A DNA stretch of 64,000 nt. Origin: Dictyobacter kobayashii. GTDB taxonomy: Bacteria; Chloroflexota; Ktedonobacteria; Ktedonobacterales; Ktedonobacteraceae. The stretch lies in assembly GCF_003967555.1 (NCBI RefSeq), contig NZ_BIFS01000001.1, positions 1,736,001 to 1,800,000 of the forward strand, read 5' to 3'. A program made the position numbers and the translations under genes. Every line of letters begins with the position of its first letter. Position 1 is the stretch's first letter. Positions 1 through 10,214 of the stretch are shown in pieces. Under the pieces are notes generated by a model, which saw only the letters and a program-made list of their open reading frames with translations, searched no databases and was not told where the DNA came from.

Positions 1-165
1 TTCTACTATCTGCAGGCGGCCACGGGCGCACATGCTGTTCGTGCCTGCAGCCCTTGACGGTTCGCGCCCGTGGCGCTCACAAAATGTTGTATATGTTGCA
101 GAACATGAGCAAATGCTCATGTTCTGCAACATATACAACAAGATTTGGCGTCAGCGCCCCAGGCT
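1..165 (-). repeat. Palindromic element copy A (partial at window edge)
   Basis: A 27-bp perfect inverted repeat lies at 85-111 and 114-140 with a 2-base loop. Read on the minus strand it is preceded by a module containing GCGCTGACGC (about 148-165) and followed by TGAGCGCC-acg-GGCGCGAA, which matches the post-hairpin module of copies E and F. Positions 10-73 can form two interleaved helices: CTGCAGGC (10-17) with GCCTGCAG (43-50), and CCACGGGCGC (20-29) with GCGCCCGTGG (64-73). That is a pseudoknot topology. The element may continue off the left edge. A 67-codon reading frame crossing it has no support as a gene. Confidence 0.7.
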
Positions 166-255
166 GGTCAGCTATGCCATCGTGATGGTCATAGGAATAA
201 AACACACTGCACGCTTTTTCTGCAACATAAAGTAAATTTTGCGCATCAAAGATCT

Positions 256-1524
256 TCAGAGCGTGGAATCATCTTTTCTGTCTAGTGTAGTATAATTCGA
301 ACGTATATATTCGGTATTGCTCTCATCCTCTAAGCGCTCATCCACCCGCACGCGCGAACGTAGCTGATCTTTGGTTTGTTCCCTACTACCCCTGGTTGGA
401 AGATTTGGGCGCCTGATCGTCCAGGGAGCACGTTTGCGTGCCAGAATCTGATCCGCAGTCTCACCTCTGGCTGAACGATAAATACTGGCCACCACCACCC
501 AGGCCGCGGCGACAATAGGTGTAGCCAACAGGGCACCAAAGACCCCAAAGAGTTTGGCTCCAACCAGGAGAGAAAGGATTGCCGCGACGGGATGCAGACC
601 AACTGCATGTCCCACAATTCTGGGACCCAGTACATTGCTCTCGAGAGCCTGCATAATAACGAATAGTACAATGATCAGAATAGTGCGAGAAGCCAGTTGT
701 GGCTCTCCCAACAATAGCGAGAGCAGGATAGGTGCAATTGAAGCCAGGGCAGGCCCAACCATAGGGATGGTCTCAAACAGGAAGGCCAGCACACCACAGA
801 TTAAGGCGTAATTGCCCAGACCTGAGACCAGGCAGATCACACTGGTTCCCACACCAATAATAAGTGCCAGCGTTAATTGCCCACGGATATAGTTTCCTAC
901 GACGCGGTTTAAGGCATCTTCAAAGAGGAGTACATTGGGAAGCCATGCTTTGGGGGAGATGCTCACCAGGCTATCACGGATACGCTTTCCGTCCAGGGTC
1001 AGATAGAAACTTAGTACTGCCACTAACAATACATTAAGAAAAACACTGACGCCATTGGTCACAATTAAAATTACATTTCCGGCTAGAGCGGTGGCAAATC
1101 CATAGACCTGCGATTGCACCTGTGCGATCGCTCCGTCAATTTGTGAATGGGGGATACCGACATGAACCAGAGAATTAATGGTAACTTTAAATGTGTCAGG
1201 TAAAGAAAACGCGAAATCAGAGATGGTGGTTGAGAAAGTGTTGACCTGTAATACAAAAGAGAATACCAATTCATAGGCCAGACCGACAATGGCTCCTAAA
1301 ACGACAATATATGTAATAACTGCCGCAGCAATGCGCGGCACACCATATTTTCCCATAAAGTTGACAATAGGGGTTAGTAGAAAAGCAACCGCCATGGAGA
1401 GCAAGAGAACAACAATCGCCTCAACAAACTGCCCTAGCAACACCCAGACCGCCCATAAGATAATACCCAGACATACTATACTCAGAAGTATATCGCGGGT
1501 CCTCTGCCAGTTAATGTGATCCAT
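256..1524 (-). CDS. AI-2E family transporter (PerM/YhhT-like permease)
   Basis: This 422-residue polytopic membrane protein has the layout of the AI-2E exporter/PerM family: two N-terminal helices, a soluble middle portion (residues about 80-150), then a cluster of helices. The conserved region with ETIPMVGP and, further on, a helix pair around GAKLFGVFGALLATP is typical of the family. The C-terminal 60 residues are polar and charged, probably a cytoplasmic tail. Family members export small molecules or ions; AI-2 export is shown only for a few, so the substrate is unknown here. GAGGG lies about 10 bases before the ATG. It is a single gene with no obvious operon partner. Confidence 0.88.
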   Translation of the reverse strand: MDHINWQRTRDILLSIVCLGIILWAVWVLLGQFVEAIVVLLLSMAVAFLLTPIVNFMGKYGVPRIAAAVITYIVVLGAIVGLAYELVFSFVLQVNTFSTTISDFAFSLPDTFKVTINSLVHVGIPHSQIDGAIAQVQSQVYGFATALAGNVILIVTNGVSVFLNVLLVAVLSFYLTLDGKRIRDSLVSISPKAWLPNVLLFEDALNRVVGNYIRGQLTLALIIGVGTSVICLVSGLGNYALICGVLAFLFETIPMVGPALASIAPILLSLLLGEPQLASRTILIIVLFVIMQALESNVLGPRIVGHAVGLHPVAAILSLLVGAKLFGVFGALLATPIVAAAWVVVASIYRSARGETADQILARKRAPWTIRRPNLPTRGSREQTKDQLRSRVRVDERLEDESNTEYIRSNYTTLDRKDDSTL

Positions 1525-2016
1525 ATACTTTTAGCCCTCGTAATTGATAAATCTCAGCTAAGTATCCTCCGCCGTCATTGTGACAGGTTTCCAATAAAAG
1601 AACAAGCCTGTACAGTTATTGAAAGTGAATAATACATATATGAAATTCATGTCATAAAAAAAGTCAGGTAATTATTGCTAATTATTCATTGTAAGAAGGA
1701 GGCACAGTATTAGAACGAATAGAAAACGATACATACCAAACAGCATAAAAAGATGTGGTCAAAACAGCCATAAAGTAAGGTTCAGTTGCCAAATGAATAG
1801 CGTTCGAGAAACAATATACAGCAGAGGCATACCACTGCCGGCATATACATATGTTGAAACTTTATTTATTTATGTGTCGTCATTTCTTTAGGTAGAACGC
1901 AAAGCCAATTGCTCGGTTAAAATCCTGAACAATGGGCTTATACCAAAAAAAGTCGTCGAATTACTTTTGTGTTTATTACAAATTGGTAATCTTATCTTGC
2001 TTCAATCGGGAGCAAC
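1525..2016. other. AT-rich intergenic region, divergent promoters expected
   Basis: About 490 bases between the divergently transcribed permease and small membrane protein genes. It is AT-rich and has no reading frame with a credible start, no strong hairpin and no copy of the repeat families found elsewhere. It presumably holds both promoters, but I could not pick convincing -35/-10 pairs. Confidence 0.4.
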
Positions 2017-2316
2017 GTGAAAGAGGATGTGCCCGTGGGTATACACGTAGCAATCACACCTGCTGAACTTTTGTTATCTATTTTATTGCTGTTTCTAGTG
2101 TCCTGGACAATCGTCTTTGCCTACCTGGCATTGAAACGATCACCTGAGTCATTGGTAGAAACCAGCATACCCGTAACTGCGCGACCAGTTTCTACGACGA
2201 TTACCCAGGCCGTGCCATCACAGCTACCAAAAAGAAATTCTGTAGCTCTCCAAACATCAGCAGTGTATTCAGAACGGACGGTGAACGAAGCGGTTCTAGA
2301 AAAATCGCTGAGATAA
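2017..2316 (+). CDS. Small single-pass membrane protein, unknown function
   Basis: This 99-residue protein starts with GTG, preceded by GGGAG with a short spacing. One strong hydrophobic helix (residues about 14-36, rich in Leu/Ile/Val) follows a short polar N-terminus. The rest is Thr/Ser/Val-rich and lacks recognisable motifs. I do not recognise the family. It is plausible as a gene because of the ribosome binding site, the clean membrane segment and a hairpin just downstream, but the length is short and conservation cannot be checked here. Confidence 0.5.
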   Translation: MKEDVPVGIHVAITPAELLLSILLLFLVSWTIVFAYLALKRSPESLVETSIPVTARPVSTTITQAVPSQLPKRNSVALQTSAVYSERTVNEAVLEKSLR

Positions 2317-2340
2317 ACAATATGCACGCTACATACAAAA

Positions 2341-2382
2341 GATGGCACCAATCCGCGACACTGCTGTGTGGGATGGTGCCAA
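2341..2382 (+). terminator. Hairpin downstream of the small membrane protein
   Basis: TGGCACCA-ATCC pairs with GGGATGGTGCCA with a one-base bulge, followed by an AT-rich run rather than a clean T tract. Its position 25 bases after the stop codon suggests a terminator. Confidence 0.45.
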
Positions 2383-2461
2383 TTATATATAACTTGTATA
2401 TATCACCGGAGAGAGCAGAAGGGTCAGATCAGAGAAGATATGGCCTGACAAAAGGCCGGGT

Positions 2462-3264
2462 TTAGAATTGTATATGTTCTCCAGGGCGGGGAGAACGAAA
2501 TTGACCGGCATCATTCAGAAACACGAAATGGCTATCCTGGACATTCACAATCATATCTAATTTGCCATCACCATTCACATCTTTAAACGTCAGTGTCACA
2601 GGTGCCAGATCCTGGTCGGCCCCTACTAAGACAGGCCCCACATATACTTTGGCGTTCGCCGCGTCGCCCCCTGGAACTCGATTACCTGAATATGGCGATT
2701 AAGATTCATGGCAATAAAATGACTGGGATTAGAGGCTGAGTCATGGTGCCCGACTACCTGATCTGTTTGGGATGTCCGTGGACGACCATAATGCCAATCA
2801 TCTTCCACCCCCTGCCACCAATGGGCCACGCCACTTAAAATCATCCAACCAACCATCATACTAATCATAGCGAGGCCAGCATAGACTGTCCAATGCATAC
2901 GTCGAGCTTCATCATGAACAGAGGTGGGACGTGGGCGACGGGCAGGCACTCCCACGTCTTCAGTATCTACCTGGCGCCGACTGGCTGAAGAAGATACGGG
3001 GGGATGGCTGGCAGTACGGCGCGCGGGCACAGCATTCTTTCCTGTTGGACGCGAGACGCGGGGGTCAGTATAAGCAGACCATTGTTCATCTCCACGAGGT
3101 CGCCCGGTCTCTGTCTGTACATCACTGCGATAGCGTCTTACGCTACTCGACGAACGAGATGAAGGCCAGATATCATCATATTCTTCATCGAAAATATCCG
3201 GCATGGCTGGCCCTTGCTGGGTTGACCCACGCCTGGTTGCACGCACATACGAACTCTGCTCCAC
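2462..3264 (-). CDS. Membrane-anchored FG-GAP/VCBS-like protein (one-base frameshift)
   Basis: Read straight, the protein stops at 2626. Adding one base in the five-C run at 2667-2671 (G run on the coding strand) continues it for about 55 residues to a stop at 2462-2464, giving 267 residues. The recovered end contains DVNGDGKLD, a calcium-binding-type loop of FG-GAP/VCBS repeats. Order: a disordered, Arg/Ser-rich cytoplasmic part (1-120) with an acidic DEEYDD patch; one transmembrane helix around WTVYAGLAMISMMVGWMIL; then an extracellular segment with one repeat. The start is a GTG. Function unknown; binding or adhesion is only a family-level guess. The frameshift is most likely a sequencing undercall. 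Confidence 0.65.
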
Positions 3265-3402
3265 ATTGCTACCGTCCTCTCATTAAGTTTTACGAGACTC
3301 CGAACTTCTGTTCTAATCTTCTTCCATAGTACACGAAACGACCAAACCTGTCAACAAAAATTGGAACAAAAATACTATGCCTCAGAAAATCTGTATGTAT
3401 CG

Positions 3403-5393
3403 TCATCCCCATAGGTCTCCTTGTACTATCTCTGAAGGCTTTTTAGAACGCTTTCTGGTTGCCGCGCGCCGCTCACGTGCGGGCCGGACAGCTTCCTGCT
3501 CTAATGGCTCCGGTTCTGCGGACGCAAGCGGCTCGGAATCAACTGCCCCAGACGGAGCTGCCAGTAGTTCAATGGTGACATCAAAGATGGAGGCGCGCTG
3601 AATATGTATTTCGTCCCACAAACTGACCAATGTCTCAAGTGTCGCATCCGCGGCTTGCTGAAGTTCTGGATAGAGGCTGCGCAATTTTTGCAAGGCTTCA
3701 TGCCAGCTGGCTGAATGGGCTGGTATTTGTTCTAACCAGGAGAGAAATGACTGCTTGAGCTGTTCTAACCAGTTCTGAGCATAGAGGCCCAGTCCAGGTA
3801 CAAAGGCGAGATCCTCAGCATTCTGCGCACAGACCAGGGCCGCGGCCTGCGCTAATTCGGAGCGACGATAACAGTGGAGCAGGGTATAACATTGTTGCTC
3901 AGGAATAAAACCTTGCCGCCGAGCCAGCTGCTGAATCTGTGTCCTGTCCAGAAGCTTCAGGCGCGCGGAGAAATCATCATATGTTTCTTGCAGCACCTGT
4001 AATACATCCATCACAGAAAGCTGGCCCTCGTAATAAACGACAGGGAAGTCATCAGCAATGACGCGAAAAGCCTCTTTGGCATCCAGAGGTATCGCTAACA
4101 CCAGATCTTTACGGCCACGCAAAAATTGCAATTTCTGAATCTTGCGCTCGCGGTAAGCAGGAGTCCAGAAGCCTAGAATCTCAAAATGGATGCGCCGCGT
4201 ACCTCGTGTCATCACAAAGTCAGGCAGAAAGATCCCTTTATCCAGCAGTAACGGTTCCTGCTCACGTTCTAGTTGCCAGCCATCAACCCCATGGTTTCTG
4301 GCCAGTGAGAAGAATGCCTCAGAAAAGTTCTGCTCGATGCTGCTATCAAAAAGCTGCGATGGATCGCTCACGAGCTGATCCTGACCTTTTTCGCCCACTT
4401 GAGGCAGCAATTGTAACAACCTGGCATCCATCGCAAAGGTATAAGCGCGCTGTAAGAAGTGTACGCGGGCCTCAGCCTCAACAATACCGGGCGTCAGCTG
4501 TGGTTTTTTCGCGCCCGCTTTCTGACTATAGCCCAGCAAAAAGCGGCAGAGACGGGCCAGGCGCAATCCATACTGCTGGGCGCCCCCGTTACTTCCTGAG
4601 GTCCATATAACGTCAAATGTAGTATTGGAGATGGAGCCGATCCAGTCAGTGAAGCCTGCGTGGCTTGCTCATACTCCAGATCATAATAGACGCCCAGACG
4701 ACGTGCGAGAAAGCAAAGGCGTTTAATAACGGCACCGATGCCCGCAGTAGGATTCTGCAAGGCACTCTGGGGGCTCTCAGCGCGATTGAAGGCCATCACA
4801 TCAATTACAAAATGCACACTTGAGGCATTGAAGAGAGCAGCTTCAAAGGTCCACTGATTATAGAGGGCCATCACGTCTTCAACCGTAGGCGGACCCGCGA
4901 GCTCACGCGTCAAAATAGCTTCATCCTCGCTATCTAAAACCAGCAGATATTCCAGATCACTGCTCGATAGTGCATAAGAACTGGCAACTACCTGCAAGGC
5001 TTCGGCGCGCTGCTGTGCACTTAAAAAACCATGATAGTGCTCGTTAACATAGGTATAGAGGGCCAGGCGTAACTGGACCGAAGAACCCACGGCCTGCAAC
5101 GCCTCATTGCCTCCCATTTGTGCTACGATGCCTCCCCACTCGCGCTGTCTCCAGTTATACCAGTGGCTCAAAGTAGCAATCAAACAATGGGCCAGCCGAT
5201 ATTCTCCAATCAACGCCCTGGCCTCATCCGCCACAAATGACCGTTGTGGTTGACCCAGCAAGCGCTCATGATAGGCGATCAGGCGCGCAATCTCTTCCTG
5301 CAACTCCCCCGCCCGCAAAAAATGGAGCGAGACCGCCAGCTGGCCTCCACGCCGCTGCACCGATTTTCTGATATCCTGTAAACTAAAGCGCAC
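3403..5393 (-). CDS. DUF790/Bax1-like nuclease-family protein (one-base frameshift)
   Basis: Two overlapping frames (4494-5483 and 3403-4566) join into one 663-residue protein if one base is added in the C run at 4583-4587. The junction then reads LTLYGPQEVTG followed by AQQYGLRLARL, as expected for this family. DUF790 proteins include archaeal Bax1, a nuclease partner of the XPB helicase in DNA repair; an XPB-like helicase lies at 40673-42085. The C-terminal half has the PD-(D/E)xK-like stretch around FLPDFVM and HFEILGFWTP. I choose GTG at 5393 because GGAGG precedes it by about 9 bases, giving the start VRFSLQDIRKS. The last 60 residues are a low-complexity basic/acidic tail. Confidence 0.75.
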
Positions 5394-5683
5394 AAAACAA
5401 CTCCTCCATAGAAATGACATCCGCCACACTCTATTATAGCGGGAATATTTATAGACCACATAATTCGTCGCGCCGGGCCACACATGTACTCACATGCCCC
5501 TATCCCCCGACTATAACAATTTGCCACAAAGGTCTTTCTCTCGTCCTATTCTTTAGCAGAAGGTATCAAGCGGTATGTAGGATAGATATCCTAAACGATT
5601 GAGTATCCGCTCTAACTCTGCTATGGTACTGGTGGGATAGTACAGACTTTGCCGATAGATTTGTCGGTGAACAGGAGGAGGCC

Positions 5684-8318
5684 GTGAGCACATCTCCACG
5701 CCGCATTGGACAATATGAGTTATTGCAACAAATTGGGAATGGCCATTTAGGGAGATCTGGAAGGCCCATGATTTTGCCCAACGTCGCGATATCGCCATCA
5801 AATTATTGCACAACGATTTACAAGCCGATCCAAATTTTTTAAATCGGTTAACCAATGGTGGCAAAGTCCTGACGACTTTGCGCCATGAGAATCTGGTCAG
5901 TGTTTATGATACTGCCGTTTCACGTACAGGTGAGGCACGCGAAACAACCACCTTCATTGTGATGGACTACATTGAAGGATATACACTCAGGGATTATATC
6001 AAAGCGACGTCGCAGCGGGGCATCTTCCCTTCGACCGCAGACATAGTCTATCTTTTTTCTTGTCTGGGGACGGCCGTTGATTATATCCACCAGCAGGGTA
6101 TTACCCATGGCAATATTAAGCCCAGCAATATCTTGCTGCATAAGCAGCAGCGAGCCAATTTTGCAGCCGGTGAGCCAATGCTCACAGATGTTGGACTCAC
6201 CCAGATCGCTGGCAACGATAGTTATCTTAGTGCCCCCCACTATTTGTCACCCGAACAGGCCCAGAGTAAACCGGCCAATAAAGCCAGCGATATTTATACT
6301 CTGGGTGTTATTTTGTATGAGCTGTGTACAGGGACAGTCCCCTTCAGGGGTGATAACACATACGCGGTTATCTCACAACACATCAATACGTTGCCAGCTC
6401 CCCCTACCTTGCTCAATGCGAATATCCCTCAGGCTCTGGCCCAGGTAATACTGCGTGCCCTGGCTAAAGATCCCGCTACGCGTTTTCCAGAGGCAACGCT
6501 GCTGGCATATGCAATTGCCGAGGCCTGCGCTGTACAACCGACCCATCCGCAGGTCAAGCAGATAGCCACGCGCAGAATGCAAACACAACAAACAAACAAC
6601 CCGGCTACCAACAATTCCCAATCAATTCTGGGCGTATCACAACCCCTGACCCCTGAGTCGCCGATATTCATGCGCCCATTGCCGGATCTCTCTACACGTC
6701 AGCAAGCTGTGCCTGGCCCAACCCAACCGGTCTCGCTCAATGCTAACCCTAATGTCTCGGCCTCTGCAGTTTTCCCAAACTCAGGACCGCTATCCTCGGT
6801 TTCAATCAGTAAGAATACAGGACCCATCTCTGCGTCGAGGCCCGCTGTTTCTCCAACCCATCTTGTCCCTGGCGAGCCAAAGGAAATGGAAATTCTTCCG
6901 CCTCTTCCACCTCCCAGGCCATCTGCCTTATCAGGTCCATTGTCCAATCCAGGTAATAAACAATTTTTAAACCGACAGGCAGCACCCAATACGCCATCCA
7001 TGGAGGGGAGTAATGCCGGAGCAGGTTTCGCGCCACTGCCGTCAACTCCATCTGCGCCAAGATTCAATCCATCACAGCCCTCGCCCGAGCCTACCAGACC
7101 ATACCAGCAATCACCCATGCCTGAGATGCAAACACCTCAGCAACCACAGCCAGCAGTTCAGCAACTCAATACGAGCGCGCAGCCATTGACTTTCCGGCCA
7201 ACAACGCCAATATATAAAAATAAATATGCAGCCATCGCGCTGGTGTTACTGATTGCAATTATCGTTGCAACTATCGGTATTACTACCCTTATCAACCATA
7301 GTAATGCCGGGCAACCAGCCGTAAGCAGGACCACTCAGCCACCCCTGCCTCCTGTAGTCAGCCAGGGTCCTGGCACGATATTTTTCAGGATGATGCCCTG
7401 GGGCATAATGATCAATTGCGCATTACGATGCAAAATATTGCTAATCCCGCACAAGGTAAAAGCTATTATGCCTGGTTGCAAACCGATAAGCAGGCCTTCA
7501 TTCCGTTAGGTGAGCTACCAATCCATAATAAGAACATAGATTTCACCTATCCGGGAGATAACAACCATTCTAACCTGATCGCTTATACGCAGGGCATTCA
7601 GATCACGCTTGAAACGGCTGGCTCAACCCCAAAGGCTCCGAGCAATAACATTGCTTATCAGGCTAATTTTGCTGTGACAACGCTGGCCGAGATCAAGAAT
7701 ATTCTTTATGCTACACCCGATCTGCCACAGAAGTCGTCAGTTGTCGTCAATATGTTTGACGCGATCAAATCCATGAACGATAAAGCGACCAGTGTAGTTG
7801 ATTCTATTCAGCAAACCAAGGATTATAATCTGGCCAGACGGCAAAGCACTCGTCTCATAGAGATAATTGATGGTACTCAGTATGCCCGTGAAAGTGGAGA
7901 TCTGCCCGCCGCACTACCCCCACAACTCAATTCGCCGATCGGCCTGCTTTCATCACCCAATCAACAAGGTTATCTGGATATTCTGGATAAACATCTGGAT
8001 AATCTGAAGACGGCTGCGGGCAATAATGCCAACCTGCTGCAACGCATCCAGAATGCCAAAAACGGCCTGCAAGATCTGCGTGGCTGGTTGCAACAAATGC
8101 GTCAAAATGATGTGCAGCTTTTAAAAACCAACAATCTGGCAAGTAATAATAATCTCAGCGCGGCACTGCAGTTAAAACAGTTGGCAGCCTATGCCTACAC
8201 AGGGCGTACGATACCACCGGACACAGCTCCCAAGCCAACGCCTGGTTCAGCTGGAGCCCTTCAGACCTATGTTGAGGTTCAATATATGGCCGCGTTAGAT
8301 CTACAGGCAGTGAAGTAA
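5684..8318 (+). CDS. Receptor-type Ser/Thr kinase with altered catalytic loop (two one-base frameshifts)
   Basis: GTG start with a strong AGGAGGAGG site. Two missing bases, in GGG at 5750-5752 and TTTTT at 7381-7385, break an otherwise continuous 878-residue protein. Order: kinase domain (about 8-270) with the ATP lysine in DIAIKLL; a long Pro/Ser/Gln-rich linker; one membrane helix (about 7228-7290); an extracellular domain beginning after the linker and shared with the kinases at 43813 and 46260. The catalytic loop reads HGNIKPSN instead of HRDxKPxN, so the base Asp is Asn, and the DFG motif is DVG. Phosphotransfer may be weak or absent. No operon partner; it converges on the EEP gene across a strong terminator. 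Confidence 0.75.
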
Positions 8319-8341
8319 TAGCCCTCAGGGCCGAGCACAAA

Positions 8342-8389
8342 AAGTCAAGAGGGGCAGCGACCGCTGGTGATCGCTGCCCCTCTTGACTT
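8342..8389. terminator. Bidirectional terminator between convergent genes
   Basis: A perfect 19-bp stem (8342-8360 with 8371-8389, 10-base loop) lies 23 bases after the kinase stop and 10 bases beyond the stop of the opposing EEP gene. An A run precedes the left arm, which gives a T run for the minus-strand gene. Confidence 0.85.
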
Positions 8390-8398
8390 GCAATACAC

Positions 8399-9426
8399 TT
8401 ATGGACGTGAGACAGCACTATCTGAGATAGCATTATCTGTCGGGGTAGCTGGTACTTCTGGCACCACACCCAGCCCAAACTCTGCGGTGACAGCCAGGTG
8501 ATCACTGGCATGCTCACCCAGGAAATCGTCCTCACCTGTAACCAGCACATGACACATCTCCAGGCGCTCCACCAGGGTTGGATCAGCAAAGATATAGTCG
8601 ATTCGGCCCGCGGGTGCTGCCGCGGGACAGGTAAATCCCTGTTCGTGCGGATGTAAGTGGCGGAAGCAATCTGTATAATACTCTGATAGCAACCGAATAC
8701 AGCCACGGGGGGCATAAAAATAAGCTGCCAGGTCAAACAGATTACACAACAGCTCGCTACGCGCGACCGTACGCAGGACTGGATTGAGGAAGCGCAGTTT
8801 AGGAGGCACGACAGAATTTAAATGTGGATGGCCATCATTGAGGGTCAAATTTTTACGCCGCGTATCCAGGCGCATGACATATTTGAGCAAGGCACTGGCC
8901 GTAAAAGCATCTTTGGGAGACAGCGAATTAAAATCACCCATTAGTATGTGTGGTTTACCTTCGGCCCGAAAAGGAGCCAGGATATTTAAAATCTCGCGTA
9001 CTTCGCGTATGCGGATATGGTTGCCAGCCCAACCCCGATTAAAGGCCGCCGAGAGATGAATGACAAAAACAGTCAGTTGCTGACCCGTGCTCTCCTCAAC
9101 GCATACCTCTAATAAGGGCGCGCCAGCACACCGGGACGGGCATGATTTTTCACAGAGATAACCGGCAAACTCGTCATTAAAGCCGTTTGATAATCCCTGC
9201 TACTGCCTGTCTCGCCACCTTTGATAAGCTGCATCCCCAATGCCTCGGCCATCTCTTCAACCACCGTCGGGCCTGCAAACTTATGCGGATTAATCGCCTC
9301 TGGCAATCCCACTATATCCGGTCGGCCTGCACGGATAATCTTCAGCAACTGCTCGGTTCTTTTGGCTCCATTTTCCCGTAAACTATAGCCCCCGGCAAGA
9401 ATATTATAAGAAACGATGCGCGTCAT
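8399..9426 (-). CDS. Endonuclease/exonuclease/phosphatase family hydrolase (one-base frameshift)
   Basis: Two frames (9109-9426 and 8399-8941) plus the stretch between them become one 342-residue protein when a base is added in the GGG at 9116-9118. The family motifs then appear in order: SYNILAGG near the start, GLPEAINP with the metal-binding Glu, FVIHLSAA with a catalytic-type His, GDFNSLSP, RIDYIFADP, and the C-terminal SDHLAV with the Asp-His pair. There is no signal peptide, so it is probably cytoplasmic. Substrate (DNA, phospholipid or sugar phosphate) cannot be told from sequence. ATG start at 9426. It stands alone, facing the kinase gene. Confidence 0.82.
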
Positions 9427-9715
9427 GGATTTCGATCCTTTTATTGAAAATAGCCAGCTTCAGCAATAACATCCGCGGAAGCAAGCTCTGCCTATTTCAA
9501 TGAATAGTAGTCGTAATTTCTCATACTGATCAGCATACAACATCGAACAAACAAAACCATTGTCACAGCTATTTTCTGGTCCATTTTTTTCAGATATCTC
9601 AGATTCACTATAGCAGAGATACAAAAAAATCAGGAAAGATGAAGGTATTTCTTTTCCAGAAGTACTAACTTATAGTGTGTTTTATCCTCATTGCTCCAGG
9701 AAGCGCCTCTTTTCC

Positions 9716-10034
9716 TTGCGGGCGGGCGCAGGCGCGCCCGCCCATTTTTTTATGTGGTGCAAAAAGGGCGCCGAGCGCCCTTTTTGCACCACATAAAATG
9801 AATTCTTGAGCGCCTTTGGGACACAAACTCAGACGTGAAGCACACAGCGATCATAAGGATCAGACAAATTCTTATATGTGTCTTACTCCCATGTCCTTCG
9901 CACGCTCTGTCTATATGCTTTCACACCTGTGGTGCTCAACATGTTTTTATAGTCTGGGTGTAGAAAATGCACATAGTGCATTTTCTACACCCAGACTATA
10001 AAAACACCTCGGGCGCGTCAGCGTACGTCCGCAC
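9716..10034 (+). repeat. Palindromic element copy B-C, full length with two hairpins
   Basis: A GC-rich end module at 9717-9743 is followed by a 24-bp perfect hairpin (9748-9771 with 9775-9798, loop CGA). A middle section follows, then a 31-bp perfect hairpin (9942-9972 with 9976-10006, loop ATA) and the inverted end module CTCGGGCGCGTCAGCG-TACG at 10008-10030. The stretch 9797-9866 matches the inverted copy D (26930-27005), including GAATTCTTGAGCGCCTTTGG. It has no coding capacity that I trust. The roughly 790-base gap between the EEP gene and glyQS holds this element and the glyQS terminator. Confidence 0.8.
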
Positions 10035-10114
10035 AAAGAAGGCACGCTTCCCATAATGATGGGAGTAAGGCACATTCTTAAACAGTAGCGAGGATGAAAG
10101 GGATGGGAAGCAAT

Positions 10115-10175
10115 AAAAAGGGGAAGGCCCGATGGAGATGCTCTATAAGTATAATAAACATTTCCATCAGGCCTT
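10115..10175 (-). terminator. Terminator of glyQS
   Basis: AAGGCCCGATGGA (10124-10136) pairs with TCCATCAGGCCTT (10163-10175) with one G-U. On the minus strand the stem is followed by CCCC and a T run (AAAAA on the plus strand at about 10114-10120). It lies 40 bases beyond the glyQS stop. Confidence 0.75.
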
Positions 10176-10214
10176 GTAGTAGCCTATGCTATTTAGAAAC
10201 AGTCGTATGAGCAG

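Noticed and set aside
32..235. 67-codon reading frame across hairpin A
   Set aside because: It runs through the perfect palindrome and end module, has no ribosome binding site and no recognisable protein features.
2626..2680. Programmed minus-one frameshifting at the G run in the FG-GAP-like gene
   Set aside because: The same kind of deficit occurs in eleven other places with varied contexts, so a shared sequencing cause is more likely; no downstream stimulatory structure was seen.
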